Assembly (NCBI GenBank): GCA_009667805.1
Contig: CM019067.1
Span: forward strand, 63,160,637-63,224,636
Direction: 5' to 3'
DNA from: Leptobrachium leishanense
Taxonomy: Eukaryota; Chordata; Amphibia; Anura; Megophryidae
DNA: 64,000 nucleotides
Shown piece by piece: positions 51,901-60,655 of the stretch. Each line of letters opens with the position of its first letter. Positions within the stretch are counted from its first letter, which is position 1. The translations under genes were made by a program, and so were the position numbers. Below the pieces are notes generated by a model. The model made no database searches. It was not told the DNA's origin and saw only the letters and a program-made list of their open reading frames with translations.

Positions 51901-54900
51901 GATCCATGCAGAGCTAATGTGTGTTTTATAATATCGATCCATGCAGAGCTAATGTGTGTTTTATAATATCGATCCATGCAGTGCTAATGTGTGTTTTATA
52001 ATATTGATCCATGCAGTGCTAATGTGTGTTTTATAATATTGATCCATGCAGTGCTAATGTGTGTTTTATAATATTGATCCACGCAGAGCTAATGTGTGTT
52101 TTATAATATCGATCCATGCAGTGCTAATGTGTGTTTTATAATATTGATCCATGCAGAGCTAATGTGTGTTTTATAATATCGATCCATGCAGAGCTAATGT
52201 GTGTTTTATAATATCGGTCCATGCAGAGCTAATGTGTGTTTTATAATATTGATCCACGCAGAGCTAATGTGTGTTTTATAATATCGATCCATGCAGAGCT
52301 AATGTGTGTTTTATAATATTGATCCATGCAGTGCTAATGTGTGTTTTATAATATCTGTCCATGCAGAGCTAATGTGTGTTTTATAATATCGATCCATGCA
52401 GAGCTAATGTGTGTTTTATAATATAGATCCATGCAGAGCTAATGTGTGTTTTATAATATCGGTCCATGCAGTGCTAATGTGTGTTTTATAATATAGATCC
52501 ATGCAGAGCTAATGTGTGTTTTATAATATCGATCCATGCAGAGCTAATGTGTGTTTTATAATATCGATCCATGCAGAGCTAATGTGTGTTTTATAATATT
52601 GATTCATGCAGAGCTATGTGTGTTTTATATATCGATCCATGCAGAGCTAATGTGTGTTTTATAATATCGATCCATGCAGAGCTATGTGTGTGTTTTAATA
52701 TCGATCCATGCAGAGCTAATGTGTGTTTTTATAATATCGATCCATGCAGAAGCTAATGTGTGTTTTATATATTGATCCATGCAGAGCTAATGTGTGTTTT
52801 TATAATATCGATCCATTGCAGAGCAATGTGTGTTTTAATATCGATCCATGCAGTGCTGTGTGTTTTATAATATCGATCATTGCAGTGCTAATGTGTGTTT
52901 TTATAATATCGATCCATGCAGTGCTAATGTGTTTTATAATATTGATCCATGCAGAGCTAATGTTGTGTTTTATAATATCGATCCATGCAGAGCTAATGTG
53001 TGTTTTATAATATCGATCCATGCAGAGCTAATGTGTGTTTTATAATATTGATCCATGCAGAGTAATGTGTGTTTTATAATATTGATCCATGCAGAGCTAA
53101 TGTGTGTTTTATAATATTGATCCATGCAGAGCTAATGTGTTGTTTTATAATATTGATCATGCAGGCTAATGTGTGTTTTATAATATCGGTCCATGCAGTG
53201 CTAATGTGTTGTTTTATAATATTGATCCATGCAGAGCTAATGTTGTGTTTTATAATATCTGTCATGCAGAGCTAATGTGTGTTTTATAATATCGATCCAT
53301 GCGAGCTAATGTGTGTTTTATATCGATCCATGCAGAGCTAATGTGTGTTTTTATAATATCGATCCATGCAGGCGAGCTAATGTGTGTTTATATAATATCG
53401 GTCCATGCAGTGCTAATGTGTGTTTTATATATATCGATCCATGCAGAGCTAATGTGATGTTTTATAATATTGATCATGCAGAGCTAATGTGTGTTTTATA
53501 ATATCGATCCATGCAGAGCTAATGTGTGTTTTATAATATCGATCCATGCAGAGCTAATGTGTGTTTTATAATATCGATCCATGCAGAGCTAATGTGTGTT
53601 TTATAATATCGATCCATGCAGAGCTAATGTGTGTTTTATAATATTGATCCATGCAGAGCTAATGTGTGTTTTATAATATCGATCCATGCAGAGCTAATGT
53701 GTGTTTTATAATATTGATCCATGCAGAGCTAATGTGTGTTTTATAATATCTGTCCATGCAGAGCTAATGTGTGTTTTATAATATAGATCCATGCAGAGCT
53801 AATGTGTGTTTTATAATATCGATCCATGCAGAGCTAATGTGTGTTTTATAATATCGATCCATGCAGAGCTAATGTGTGTTTTATAATATCGATCCACGCA
53901 GAGCTAATGTGTGTTTTATAATATCGATCCATGCAGAGCTAATGTGTGTTTTATAATATCGATCCATGCAGAGCTAATGTGTGTTTTATAATATCGATCC
54001 ATGCAGAGCTAATGTGTGTTTTATAATATCGGTCCATGCAGAGCTAATGTGTGTTTTATAATATCGATCCATGCAGAGCTAATGTGTGTTTTATAATATC
54101 TGTCCATGCAGAGCTAATGTGTGTTTTATAATATCTGTCCATGCAGAGCTAATGTGTGTTTTATAATATAGATCCATGCAGAGCTAATGTGTGTTTTATA
54201 ATATCGATCCATGCAGAGCTAATGTGTGTTTTATAATATCGATCCATGCAGAGCTAATGTGTGTTTTATAATATCGATCCACGCAGAGCTAATGTGTGTT
54301 TTATAATATCGATCCATGCAGAGCTAATGTGTGTTTTATAATATCGATCCATGCAGTGCTAATGTGTGTTTTATAATATCGATCCATGCAGAGCTAATGT
54401 GTGTTTTATAATATTGATCCATGCAGAGCTAATGTGTGTTTTATAATATCTGTCCATGCAGAGCTAATGTGTGTTTTATAATATCGATCCATGCAGAGCT
54501 AATGTGTGTTTTATAATATCAGTCCATACAGTGCTAATTCGTGTATATACAGAGGTCCATAGTGCATCCTAATTCCTTACTTATATGTATATTTTCGAGT
54601 GAACAGGAGGCTGTGTTGCTAAACTGGTGTATTATTTTTATATTTATTCTCATTTTTTTAAAGTTGAAATACTAAAATGTAATCACTTTACTTACATATA
54701 AAATGAACATAGGAAATTTCACATTTGTTCGCAGTGAGATATTTTATTCTATAGATATTATACATTCTTCATTCATTTGAATTCTAATATTTTTTAACCA
54801 AAATGTGCTGTGGCGTAAAGCAAATTGCTCTCACTGTGAAGAAAACACTATACTACGAGAGCAACATCCCTCAGCCCCCTCCAATGGGAACACCATCTTA

Positions 54901-55027
54901 CCTTGACCTAGTTTTACAAGACCAGCAGATATTATCACCAGAAGGGCTATAATCTTTGCATATGTGAACACGTCTTGCACTCTCGTTCCCCATTTCACAT
55001 GGGCACAGTTGATAAACGTTAACACAC
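32200..55027 (-). CDS. slc7a6/slc7a7-like: y+L-type amino-acid transporter light chain (SLC7A6/SLC7A7 group), 3' part of gene
   Basis: Twelve-helix APC-superfamily transporter light chain. Known y+LAT proteins pair with 4F2hc (SLC3A2) at the plasma membrane and exchange cationic for neutral amino acids plus sodium. Eight exons of 126, 145, 124, 104, 97, 150, 184 and 77 nt, all with AG acceptors and GT donors, join in phase to encode 334 residues to TAA at 32202-32200. Family hallmarks: [76 protein letters not shown]. About 175 N-terminal residues, including the heavy-chain-linking cysteine region, lie beyond the window. FLVIVPLY and YFLGVYIP lean towards SLC7A6, but SLC7A7 cannot be excluded. 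Confidence 0.93.
32564..32990. mobile_element. Harbinger-like MITE B, copy in last intron
   Basis: 427 bp, ends GGCTAAGGTCAGACGAAAGC and the complement ending GACCCTAGCC, flanked by TTA on both sides. Largely palindromic. Confidence 0.85.
33329..34056. mobile_element. Family G MITE, intronic copy
   Basis: Left end GCCCTATTACATTCTGC, right end GAAGATTGTAATAAC; shares the GCCATTAACACCAGCTTTT landmark. Lies between the last two coding exons. Target duplication not clear. Confidence 0.7.
34106..34289 (-). CDS. slc7a6/slc7a7-like: Transporter exon (184 nt)
   Basis: Acceptor CCTTTCATAG; donor GTAAGT. Encodes the last two helices ([39 protein letters not shown]) and the membrane-exit loop [11 protein letters not shown]. 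Confidence 0.93.
34752..35690. mobile_element. hAT-like MITE enclosing a family A variant
   Basis: The outer part starts ACATGTGCACAACTGAAAAA and its right part is rich in GATTCG/ACGAAA motifs like 55886-56468. The middle (about 34990-35520) has family A landmarks (ATTCGTCTATTTAAACCTG, ACTTCTCTATGGAGAATTTC) and an inverted TTGGTGCTGAA/TTCAGCACCAA pair. Borders are approximate. Confidence 0.5.
35885..36034 (-). CDS. slc7a6/slc7a7-like: Transporter exon (150 nt)
   Basis: Acceptor TTTATTTCAG; donor GTACTG. Encodes [20 protein letters not shown], then [19 protein letters not shown] and the loop ending PERSRPVK. Confidence 0.93.
36140..36320. mobile_element. Short palindromic MITE, hAT-like
   Basis: Inverted blocks AACAGGTCAGGTTTGCC and AAACCTGGCCTGTTAA with a shared core; resembles common tetrapod hAT MITEs. 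Intronic. Confidence 0.5.
36628..36862 (-). mobile_element. L2-type tail fragment plus AC/AT microsatellite
   Basis: TATTATTATTATTCTTTATT, then CATATTCCGCAGCGTTGTAC: the L2 tail in minus orientation. It is followed near 36836-36862 by a short (AC)n(AT)n run. Confidence 0.65.
37031..37825. mobile_element. Family A variant MITE in intron
   Basis: AGGTTATTCAAAGAGCAAC at the left and TCTCTTTGAATTACCCC at the right. The interior has the ATTCACCGCAGGATC block, a CGCCAAACG-rich imperfect repeat (37150-37340) and the CCTATGGGATTTGCCTGTTT landmark. Confidence 0.7.
38082..38178 (-). CDS. slc7a6/slc7a7-like: Transporter exon (97 nt)
   Basis: Acceptor ACTTATAG; donor GTGAGT. Encodes [20 protein letters not shown] and [12 protein letters not shown], the conserved intracellular loop of the family. 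Confidence 0.93.
38356..38782. mobile_element. Harbinger-like MITE B, full copy
   Basis: 427 bp between TTA 38353-38355 and 38783-38785, ends GGCTAGGGTCAGACGAACGC and its complement. A second, truncated MITE of the short subfamily (38786-38925, GGCCGGGATCAGGCGAACGC) abuts it directly and shares the TTA. Confidence 0.87.
39190..39923 (+). mobile_element. Tc1/mariner relic with nested family E MITE
   Basis: Inverted ends CACTAGTGGCCAAAATTGTG and TTGGCAACCAGTG with TA on both sides (39188-39189 and 39924-39925). The interior keeps only a catalytic fragment reading [12 protein letters not shown], followed by a stop. A 185-bp family E MITE sits at 39509-39693. Confidence 0.8.
39509..39693. mobile_element. 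Family E MITE inside the Tc1 relic
   Basis: Starts CAGGTATATTCAAAGGAAGG, ends TCTGAATAACCCTG; palindromic with the GGCTATTTGG core. Confidence 0.7.
39989..40596 (-). mobile_element. Solo LTR in transporter intron
   Basis: 608 bp, TGTAACGG...GGATGTAACA on the plus strand, flanked by exact 5-bp duplications CACGG (39984-39988 and 40597-40601). I read it as minus-oriented (TGTTACATCC...CCGTTACA), by analogy with Gypsy/ERV LTRs. No internal domain or second LTR is present. Confidence 0.82.
40870..40973 (-). CDS. slc7a6/slc7a7-like: Transporter exon (104 nt)
   Basis: Acceptor TTTACAG; donor GTAAGA. Encodes [20 protein letters not shown] and [14 protein letters not shown]. Confidence 0.92.
41335..41458 (-). 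CDS. slc7a6/slc7a7-like: Transporter exon (124 nt)
   Basis: Acceptor TTTCCTCCAACAG; donor GTAAGT. Encodes [19 protein letters not shown] and [20 protein letters not shown], a helix and loop conserved in y+LAT proteins. Confidence 0.93.
41574..42484. mobile_element. Family A MITE, full-length intronic copy
   Basis: 911 bp, CAGGGTTATTCAAAGAG...TCTTTGAATAACCCTG, with TAT on both sides. The best reference copy here: left GC-rich half with three tandem GGCGAAAACCT units (41733-41760), AT-rich core, and right half with TTCGGTTACC-type hairpins. Confidence 0.87.
42665..43640. mobile_element. Family A variant MITE with (AT)n
   Basis: Starts AAGGGTTATTCACAGAGC; shares the GAAAATGTCTGGAATT and CCTATGGGATTCGCCTGAAT landmarks. 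An (AT)n microsatellite lies at 42897-42945. The right terminus is decayed. Confidence 0.65.
44010..44725. mobile_element. Family G MITE, inverted copy
   Basis: 716 bp, GGGCCCTGTTACAATCTTCG...GATTGTAATAGGGCCC, flanked by TAT on both sides. The interior is inverted relative to 33329-34056. Confidence 0.8.
44930..45660. mobile_element. Old relative of the TTAA family (decayed)
   Basis: The family blocks CATTGGAAAGGTCAGA...TCTGACCTTCC and ATTGTTCACTTTTCAATTAT, then GATGCTGCATC, occur in order. The TTAA ends were not found. Confidence 0.5.
45928..46072 (-). CDS. slc7a6/slc7a7-like: Transporter exon (145 nt)
   Basis: Acceptor TTTTAATCAG; donor GTCTGA. Encodes [15 protein letters not shown], then [19 protein letters not shown] and VTEEMKNPE. 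The intron before it holds the 35-bp satellite array. Confidence 0.93.
46141..46595. mobile_element. Harbinger-like MITE B, divergent subfamily
   Basis: 455 bp, GGCCGGCGTCAGACGAACGC to the complement ending ATTTGCC, flanked by TAA and TTA. It lies 69 bp upstream of the 145-nt exon on the gene strand. Confidence 0.8.
46599..48160. other. Intron sequence without recognised features
   Basis: No coding motif. A pair of inverted TTAGAGGG/CCCTCTAA-type blocks near 47630-47720 is the only structure seen. Confidence 0.4.
48168..48800. mobile_element. Palindromic MITE (family F) with nested family A MITE
   Basis: The hairpin at 48205-48315 has arms AGAGGCTATCAACACCAAGA and its near-complement. The outer arms (CAAGCAGGAAGACATCACAA, and its complement near 48625) flank a short family A copy at 48316-48613. 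A 25-bp segment at 48245-48269 recurs exactly inverted at 48776-48800, 30 bp before the satellite array. Confidence 0.6.
48831..54540. repeat. 35-bp tandem satellite array (about 135 units), intronic
   Basis: Period is exactly 35 bp (for example unit starts at 50222, 50257, 50292). The unit contains GATCCATGCAGAGCTAATG and then TGTTTTATAATATC. About 9.6 units lie at 48831-49167 and about 125 at 50171-54540, separated by a solo LTR. Main variants: CGATCC, TGATCC, CGGTCC, CTGTCC or AGATCC at the start, and GAGCT or GTGCT in the middle. Read on the gene strand, each unit contains TATAAAA. Open frames here are by-products of the periodicity, not genes. Confidence 0.97.
49168..50170. mobile_element. 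Solo LTR (1003 bp) inside the satellite array
   Basis: Termini TGTAGCGCT...AGCGCTACA with TGTGT on both sides (49163-49167 and 50171-50175). GC-rich centre, no ORF. Orientation unresolved. At 49263-49281 it carries ACTACATTTCCCGGCATGC, which resembles the ZNF143/THAP11 (SBS) promoter motif. Confidence 0.82.
54541..54901. other. Intron sequence between array and exon
   Basis: AT-rich, no repeat family recognised. Confidence 0.4.
54902..55027 (-). CDS. slc7a6/slc7a7-like: Transporter exon (126 nt), first in window
   Basis: The acceptor TTATCATCAG precedes 55027; the donor GTAAGA follows 54902. Encodes [21 protein letters not shown] and the following helix ending VKLGQ. Enters with two bases of a codon and leaves with one. 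Confidence 0.93.
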
Positions 55028-55090
55028 CTGATGATAAGAATAGAAAATTAGATGTGACAGTTGCGATCATACATCACTATAATAGAAATA

Positions 55091-55264
55091 CAGGTCTATT
55101 CACTAAAGGTGAAACTGTGGAGAATTGGCAGGAGAAGTGAAAATTCTAGGGCAAAATAGCCAAACCAGAAAAATTCTCCCATTTATCTCACTTTCCAAGT
55201 TGGCTATTTGGTCTAGATTGTTCTCGTCTCCTGCCAGTTCTTCTGAGTTTAGTGGATAGACCTG
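55091..55264. mobile_element. Family E MITE, complete
   Basis: 174 bp, CAGGTCTATTCACTAAAGG...GTGGATAGACCTG, with ATA on both sides. Nearly fully self-complementary. Confidence 0.82.
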
Positions 55265-55798
55265 ATAGTTTTATACATACACCATTTAAAGGGACACTAT
55301 ATGCAATGTGACCAGTCAATCTAAATTGAATGGTGACAGCTCCCTGTGCATCCTCATCCCTCTCCTTCCTCTGGTGGGGGCTCTCGAGGATGAAGCTCAG
55401 ATCAGAGAGAACTGACTTGAACTTCAAACCAGGAATAGAGAACCAATTTGTGTCCCACCTACCTCCTTCCTAAGCAGTGGATTAGCTGGACGCTAGCTGG
55501 AGTATCCAGCTTCCCCCGTGTACGTGTGACATACACCAACTTTCTGCAATTTGGCAGCATGTCACGTCCAGAGTAGGGTTGCCAGATCGGCCATGTTTTC
55601 ATGGATATATATTACTATTTCATGCATTAGGGAGCAGAGGGAAAAGTGCTGTCCTGCAACATGTATAATTCATATGCTGTAAGGAAATCGAGGCAGGTCA
55701 CCTGGGATTCCATTATGATTTCTTACGTGCAGTGTATGGGTACTACATGCTGTGGGGTGGCATTTTTCATTCACTGCCTATCAGCATGAATAAATTAT

Positions 55799-57270
55799 CA
55801 GGGCTGTTCAAAGAACTCAGAATTGCTGGCGAAAGGTAACCGATTGCTGAAATTCAGTGTTCAGTTACCTTTCCTGGCCATTCGGTAGAGATGTGCATTC
55901 GTTTCTGAAAAATTTGGAATTTGCAATGAAATTTGATAATTTGTAGTTCGGAAGTACTTCCAAATAACGAATCGATACGATACGAATTCGAAACGAAACG
56001 AAATGGTAAATAACGAATTTATTTCGTTTTACACTGTGTCATCATCATAAAATAAAAATTTGAATAATTGAAATCAACTATCGAATTTGAAATAAACTAT
56101 CAAATACATATCAACTATCAAATTGATCTTAACTTAAAATACAAGTAATAGTCAGCAAAGGACTATCACTGTTTAATTTGACTAAAATACTAAATCTGTG
56201 ACATAGCTTAAAATTTAACCCTAGCTTTTCTTTTAACAGCAAAATTTGATTAATTGGGGTTTTATTTAGTGATCCAAAATTCGAATTGATAAAGATATCA
56301 ACTATCGAATTGATATATGAAATTCCAATCGATACGAAATCGATACGAAAAACAAAACAAAACGAAATCCGAAACAAAATTAGTTACGAAATTCCAAAAA
56401 CGAAATTATTTAAAAATGTAATGAAACGAAACTAAACAAAACAAAATTTTCAGCCATGCACATTCATACCATTCGCTATCCAGAGATCAGGCAGTTTGCC
56501 AAATGTTGGCGAATTGCCTGCACATACGGTGCCTGTTCGAGGGCAGTGAAATCCCCATAGAGAAGCAATGCTTCAGCTATTCAGAGAACAAAAAGCAGCA
56601 GTGAAAAGTTGCCGAATTGCCCTGCTGTACGGTGGTTTCATTCAGCAGGTTTATTCAGGCGAATCCCATAGGCTTCAATGTAAAAAATATTCCCGTTTTA
56701 ATTCTATATCTAGTAAACCGTTCATTATAAAATTCTGCAATAAAAAGTCTCTTTATCTATAGATTTTTTTAGGATCTTTTAGGCATTTTTTGCAAACATT
56801 GTTTTTCGGTTTTTTTTTTAAATCATATTATCTTTTTTCTGTAACAGCCCTTTTTATTATCATTCATTGGATCTTATATGTAAATTTCAGACATTTTCGT
56901 TCTGTAGTCTCTTTGCTAACAGCGTTTCACTTTTCAAACATTCAAATGTACTTTTTTTTTCCACTTCATTCGTCTGCGGTGTCAGGTTTTTCCGGCTCTG
57001 CACTTTGATCGGATCCTGCTCGGGTTTCTCCGGCGTGTCCGGCGGGGTTAATCCAGATGTTTTTGCCGGTTTCAGTGTGCATTCACCTGGGTTTTGCGGT
57101 GAGTGTTCGGCAGGTTTGCGGCGGCTTTTCCCTGCACTACGACGGCCTTGTGGTGCTTGCCGAATAGACTGCAGGGTTGCCGAAATGGGATCGCCAAATC
57201 GCACCGAATTGAAGAGAACGAAAAGTCCCCGAACGTGCGGTGGCTTTTTGATTCTCTTTGAATAACCCTG
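55799..57270. mobile_element. Family A MITE nested in family C
   Basis: CAGGGCTGTTCAAAGAACTC...CTTTGAATAACCCTG, with TAT on each side. It is in the opposite internal orientation to 41574-42484. Confidence 0.8.
55886..56468. mobile_element. hAT-like MITE, 8-bp target duplication
   Basis: 583 bp, starts TAGAGATGTGCATTCG and ends CATGCACATTCATA, flanked by CCATTCGG (55878-55885) and CCATTCGC (56469-56476). An 8-bp duplication with TAGnGATGTGCA-type ends is typical of hAT. The interior is rich in ACGAAA/TTCG. Confidence 0.8.
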
Positions 57271-57459
57271 TATGTGTCCAGGGAAACATGGCCGACCTGG
57301 CAACCCTGGTCCAGAGGAGTGGAGATTCCGCATTGTGCTGAAAGAAGGTAAGTTTTAAAATGTGCTTAAGGGTAAAAACAGGAAGGCATTTGGAGATTGG
57401 GTTCAGGAGGGGTTAATGTTTAACTATTCTATTTGCCCTCCTGTTTTACCGGTAACTAT

Positions 57460-57930
57460 ATCAGCCATGTTTAAAGGGACACGTAATATTTATTCATGCT
57501 GATGGGCAGTGCATGAAGAATGTGACTGTAATATCTTCATACATCTGATGCAGAGACAGGATGTGGAAGAATTACTTATTCTCTTTATTCGCTGGTACAG
57601 CATCTGCATCTGCACTCCAGCTCAGGAACTGACAACAACGCCCTCTGACCCGGAAACACTATTTGCATCAACAGGCAAGAGGTAACACAAATAACTCTGC
57701 CCTCTAGTGGTAGATAACTATAACACTATGATCTACTACAGTGATCCCGCAGCATGCAGAATCTATGTGCTGCAGGATCGAAATCAAAGAAGATTCCCAG
57801 GTAACCTACCTTGATTTCCTTCCTGCATCATATGAATTAGACATGGCTCAGGGCAGCATTTATCCCTGTGCTCTCCCCTCCGCCTGAAATAGCAATATCC
57901 CTTTAAACTTGACTGATATGGTCACCCTAG
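57460..57930. mobile_element. Possible family C relative, rearranged
   Basis: ATCAGCCATGTTTAAAGGGA at the left and CCCTTTAAACTTGACTGAT near the right are inverted. A block matching family C (TATTCATGCTGATGGGCAGT) is present. The central 57540-57740 is unassigned. Confidence 0.45.
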
Positions 57931-58027
57931 TTTTACCTCTATAGTATCCCGTTAATCTTGAGAAAGTATTAATCATTTGGGGTACTATTCTTTGAACAGG
58001 AGTTTATGAAAATCTGACAAACATATT

Positions 58028-58209
58028 CAGGTCTATTCAAAGAAAGGTGAAAACCAGGAGAATGACTGCAGAAGTGAAAATTCTAGGTCAAAATAGCCAA
58101 ACCAGAAAAATTCTCCCATTTAGTTCGCTGTCCAAATCGGCTATTTGGACTAGATTGTCCTCTTCTCCTTCCAGTTCTCCTGGGTTTCCCCTTTCTCTAA
58201 ATAACCCTA
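58028..58209. mobile_element. Family E MITE
   Basis: CAGGTCTATTCAAAGAAAGG at the left, CTAAATAACCCTA at the right, with the GGCTATTTGG core. Confidence 0.7.
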
Positions 58210-58378
58210 GTCTCAATTTTCACAGAAATTTACAATCTAAATCAACGCAACTTTATTTCAAAATCGGCATTTTTACAATTTAGCAGTGTTGCTTTGAAGT
58301 CAGCAGAATTCACTGTAAAAAATATGAACTCATATATAGGGAGTAATTCCCTACCAAATGAGTCCAAATGAGCCTTAA

Positions 58379-58804
58379 GGCTGGGGTCAGACGAACGCAG
58401 TGCGAACACGCCTGCAGCCGCACTTTATCACGGCCGTAGTAGCAGCAAATGACAGCCAATGACGGGCAATATACGAAGTACTGCCGCACGAAAGTTCGGC
58501 TGCTCAACGCAAGCGGCAAACAAACGCATTTTTTAGAGAATGTGAAACCGCTAGTACTGACGCACAGAGTGCGCTGCGTCCGCTAGCGGTGTGTGTGCGT
58601 GATTAGGAGATGTCAGACGCTGCTAATGTCTGGCCAACATAACGTCCAGACGCAAAAAGTGTTTTATTGATGATCCGTACAAAATCACGGACGACAGTGC
58701 GCATTGTATGACCGCAATCGCGTATTCCGTGAAAAAATATGTCCACTCGTTCAAACGCACTTTTTCACGGACGACGCAAAAATTGCGTTCGTCTGACCCT
58801 AGCC
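58379..58804. mobile_element. Harbinger-like MITE B, full copy
   Basis: 426 bp between TAA 58376-58378 and 58805-58807; ends GGCTGGGGTCAGACGAACGC and its complement. Confidence 0.87.
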
Positions 58805-58807
58805 TAA

Positions 58808-59300
58808 GGCTTGGGTCAGACGAGCGCACTGATCATGTCCATGTTGCCGCACATTTTAACGTCTGTGGTAGCATACAATTATGATCAATAGAGACCCACA
58901 CACGAAGTACGTTCGCACAGAAGTGCGGACGCACAACGGACGCAGTAAACAGACGCAAGTTAGGCAAGAACGTAAAACCGCTAGAACAGACGTGCGGAGT
59001 GCGCCACGTCTGCAACGTCCGCATAGCTTTATGTGTGAGTGATGGAATGTAGTCAGAACTGCATTTTTTACGTCCACCATTTTTGACGGACAAAATGGTT
59101 TTTCATATCATGTTTTAATTTTTTTCATTTTATATATTAATTTTATTTCCCATCTATATCGGTCAAAAAAAACATCAGTCACAAAAACAGACCGTGTGGC
59201 CACTAGGGATGAGCTGTTCGGTTCGATCAGTTCGGAGTTCTATTCGAACTTTGGCTGTTCGCAAGTTCGCGAACTTTGAACTTTATGGCATGTTCAGTTC
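58808..59300. mobile_element. Truncated MITE B (divergent subfamily) abutting a hAT-like fragment
   Basis: GGCTTGGGTCAGACGAGCGC at 58808 follows the subfamily of 46141-46595 up to ACAGACCGTGTGGCC (about 59200). A TAGGGATGAGCTGTTCGG hAT-type terminus then begins at about 59204. The right part of both is missing; 59310-59430 is a family A core remnant. Confidence 0.65.
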
Positions 59301-59463
59301 GAGTTCGGAAAAAAAAATATTTGAAAAAAGTATAAAAAATGCTTAAAAAAATACTAAAAAATCTAGAAATAAAGAGACTCTTTACTGCAGAATATTATAA
59401 GCAACGGTTTATTAGATATTGAATTAAAAACTAATGTGTACGTGCAAAGATTCTCACCTCTAA

Positions 59464-59889
59464 GGCTAGGGTCAGACTGAGGCAGTGCGAACGCGCGTGC
59501 AGCCGCACTTAATCACGGCCGCACTAGCAGCAGATGCCGGGCAATGACGGCCAATATACGAAGTACGGTCGCACAAAAGTCCGGCTGCGCAACGCAAGTG
59601 GAAAATGAACGCATTTTTTCGAGAACGTTAAACCACTAGTACTGACGTACAGAGTGCGCTGCGTCCGCTAGCGGCGTGTGTGCGTGAATTGGAGACGTCA
59701 GACGCTGCTAATGTCCGGCTAACATAACGTCCAGATGCACAAAGTGTTTTATTGAAGATCCGTACAAAATCACGGACGAAAAATGCGCATCGTATGACCG
59801 CTATTGCGTATTCCGTGAAAAAATACGTCCATTCTTCGAACGCACATTTTCACGGACAACGCGAAAAATGCGTTAGTCTGACCCTAGCC
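59464..59889. mobile_element. Harbinger-like MITE B, full copy
   Basis: 426 bp between TAA 59461-59463 and 59890-59892; ends GGCTAGGGTCAGACTGAGGC and the complement ending GACCCTAGCC. Confidence 0.87.
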
Positions 59890-60034
59890 TAAATGACCTG
59901 TGTTTTCAAACGGCATAAACAACATTTGTTTTTAGTCTGGTCTAATCAATTTGATACATTGTATCTACTATACTGAGGGTGTGGTGTCTGCTTCTGAGAA
60001 GTGTTAATTTCTCTACTTAATCTTCTTCTAATAT

Positions 60035-60655
60035 GCTGCATTTCACTGCTGTGTGCTCAGCTCATTTTTACCGCTTTCGCTCATCATGTTTAAATGCGAT
60101 TTAAAGCCACATTTTATTAAATAACCCAGACATATTAGATATTGTTCTTTCCGGCAGACTCCGCAGATTCATAATATAGCATATTTATATGTATACGTCA
60201 TGTCCTGCCTTTTTATTATGACAAAAAATGCAATACAAATTGTATTTTTAATCATCTGCAGTGTGTAAAGTTTTTTTTTTTCACATTTTAGCACATAAGC
60301 GTTTGCGGTTATGTTTTCTATGGGGTGCGCTTGTACAAAAATTAGAAATGGGGACTTGTTACATTTTGTGGTGGGAATTACATGATTTATAGCAAACGCA
60401 CCCCATAGAAAAAAATCATTATTGCATCATCGTTCACATTATAATTGAAATGTGAACAATATTGCTGCATTAATAAAAATAACACACAAAAAAGTTACAT
60501 GTTTTTATTCTCTTTTTTCTTTTTTTTTACTTTATACCTAGTCATGTTGGATATCATTCGAAAGGCCATGCTCAGGCCTTTCAATTGACACCCTCCATGA
60601 CCCCCTAGCTGTCTGGAGATATCGGGGTTCAAATGAACCGCCTATCTCTACCAGG
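60035..60655 (+). mobile_element. TTAA family element, old truncated copy
   Basis: TTTCACTGCTGTGTGCTCAG, TCATCATGTTTAAATGCG, and ATCGTTCACATTATAATTG followed by GAACAATATTGCTGCATTA appear in family order. The element stops at the TATCTCTACCA block, where copy 2 also stops. Confidence 0.7.

Larger units (their letters stand above)
55575..57308. mobile_element. Family C MITE containing nested MITEs
   Basis: Ends AGGGTTGCCAGATCGGCC and GGCCGACCTGGCAACCCT. It is interrupted at TAT by a family A MITE (55799-57270), which is itself interrupted by a hAT-like MITE (55886-56468). Confidence 0.78.

Noticed and set aside
50171..54540. Open frames with repeating Cys/Ile/Asp-rich peptides in the 35-bp array
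   Set aside because: 35 is not a multiple of 3, so all frames cycle every 105 bp and open frames appear by periodicity on both strands. There is no independent coding signal.
48831..54540. CRISPR array
   Set aside because: Repeats are contiguous with no unique spacers, and the context is a vertebrate gene intron.
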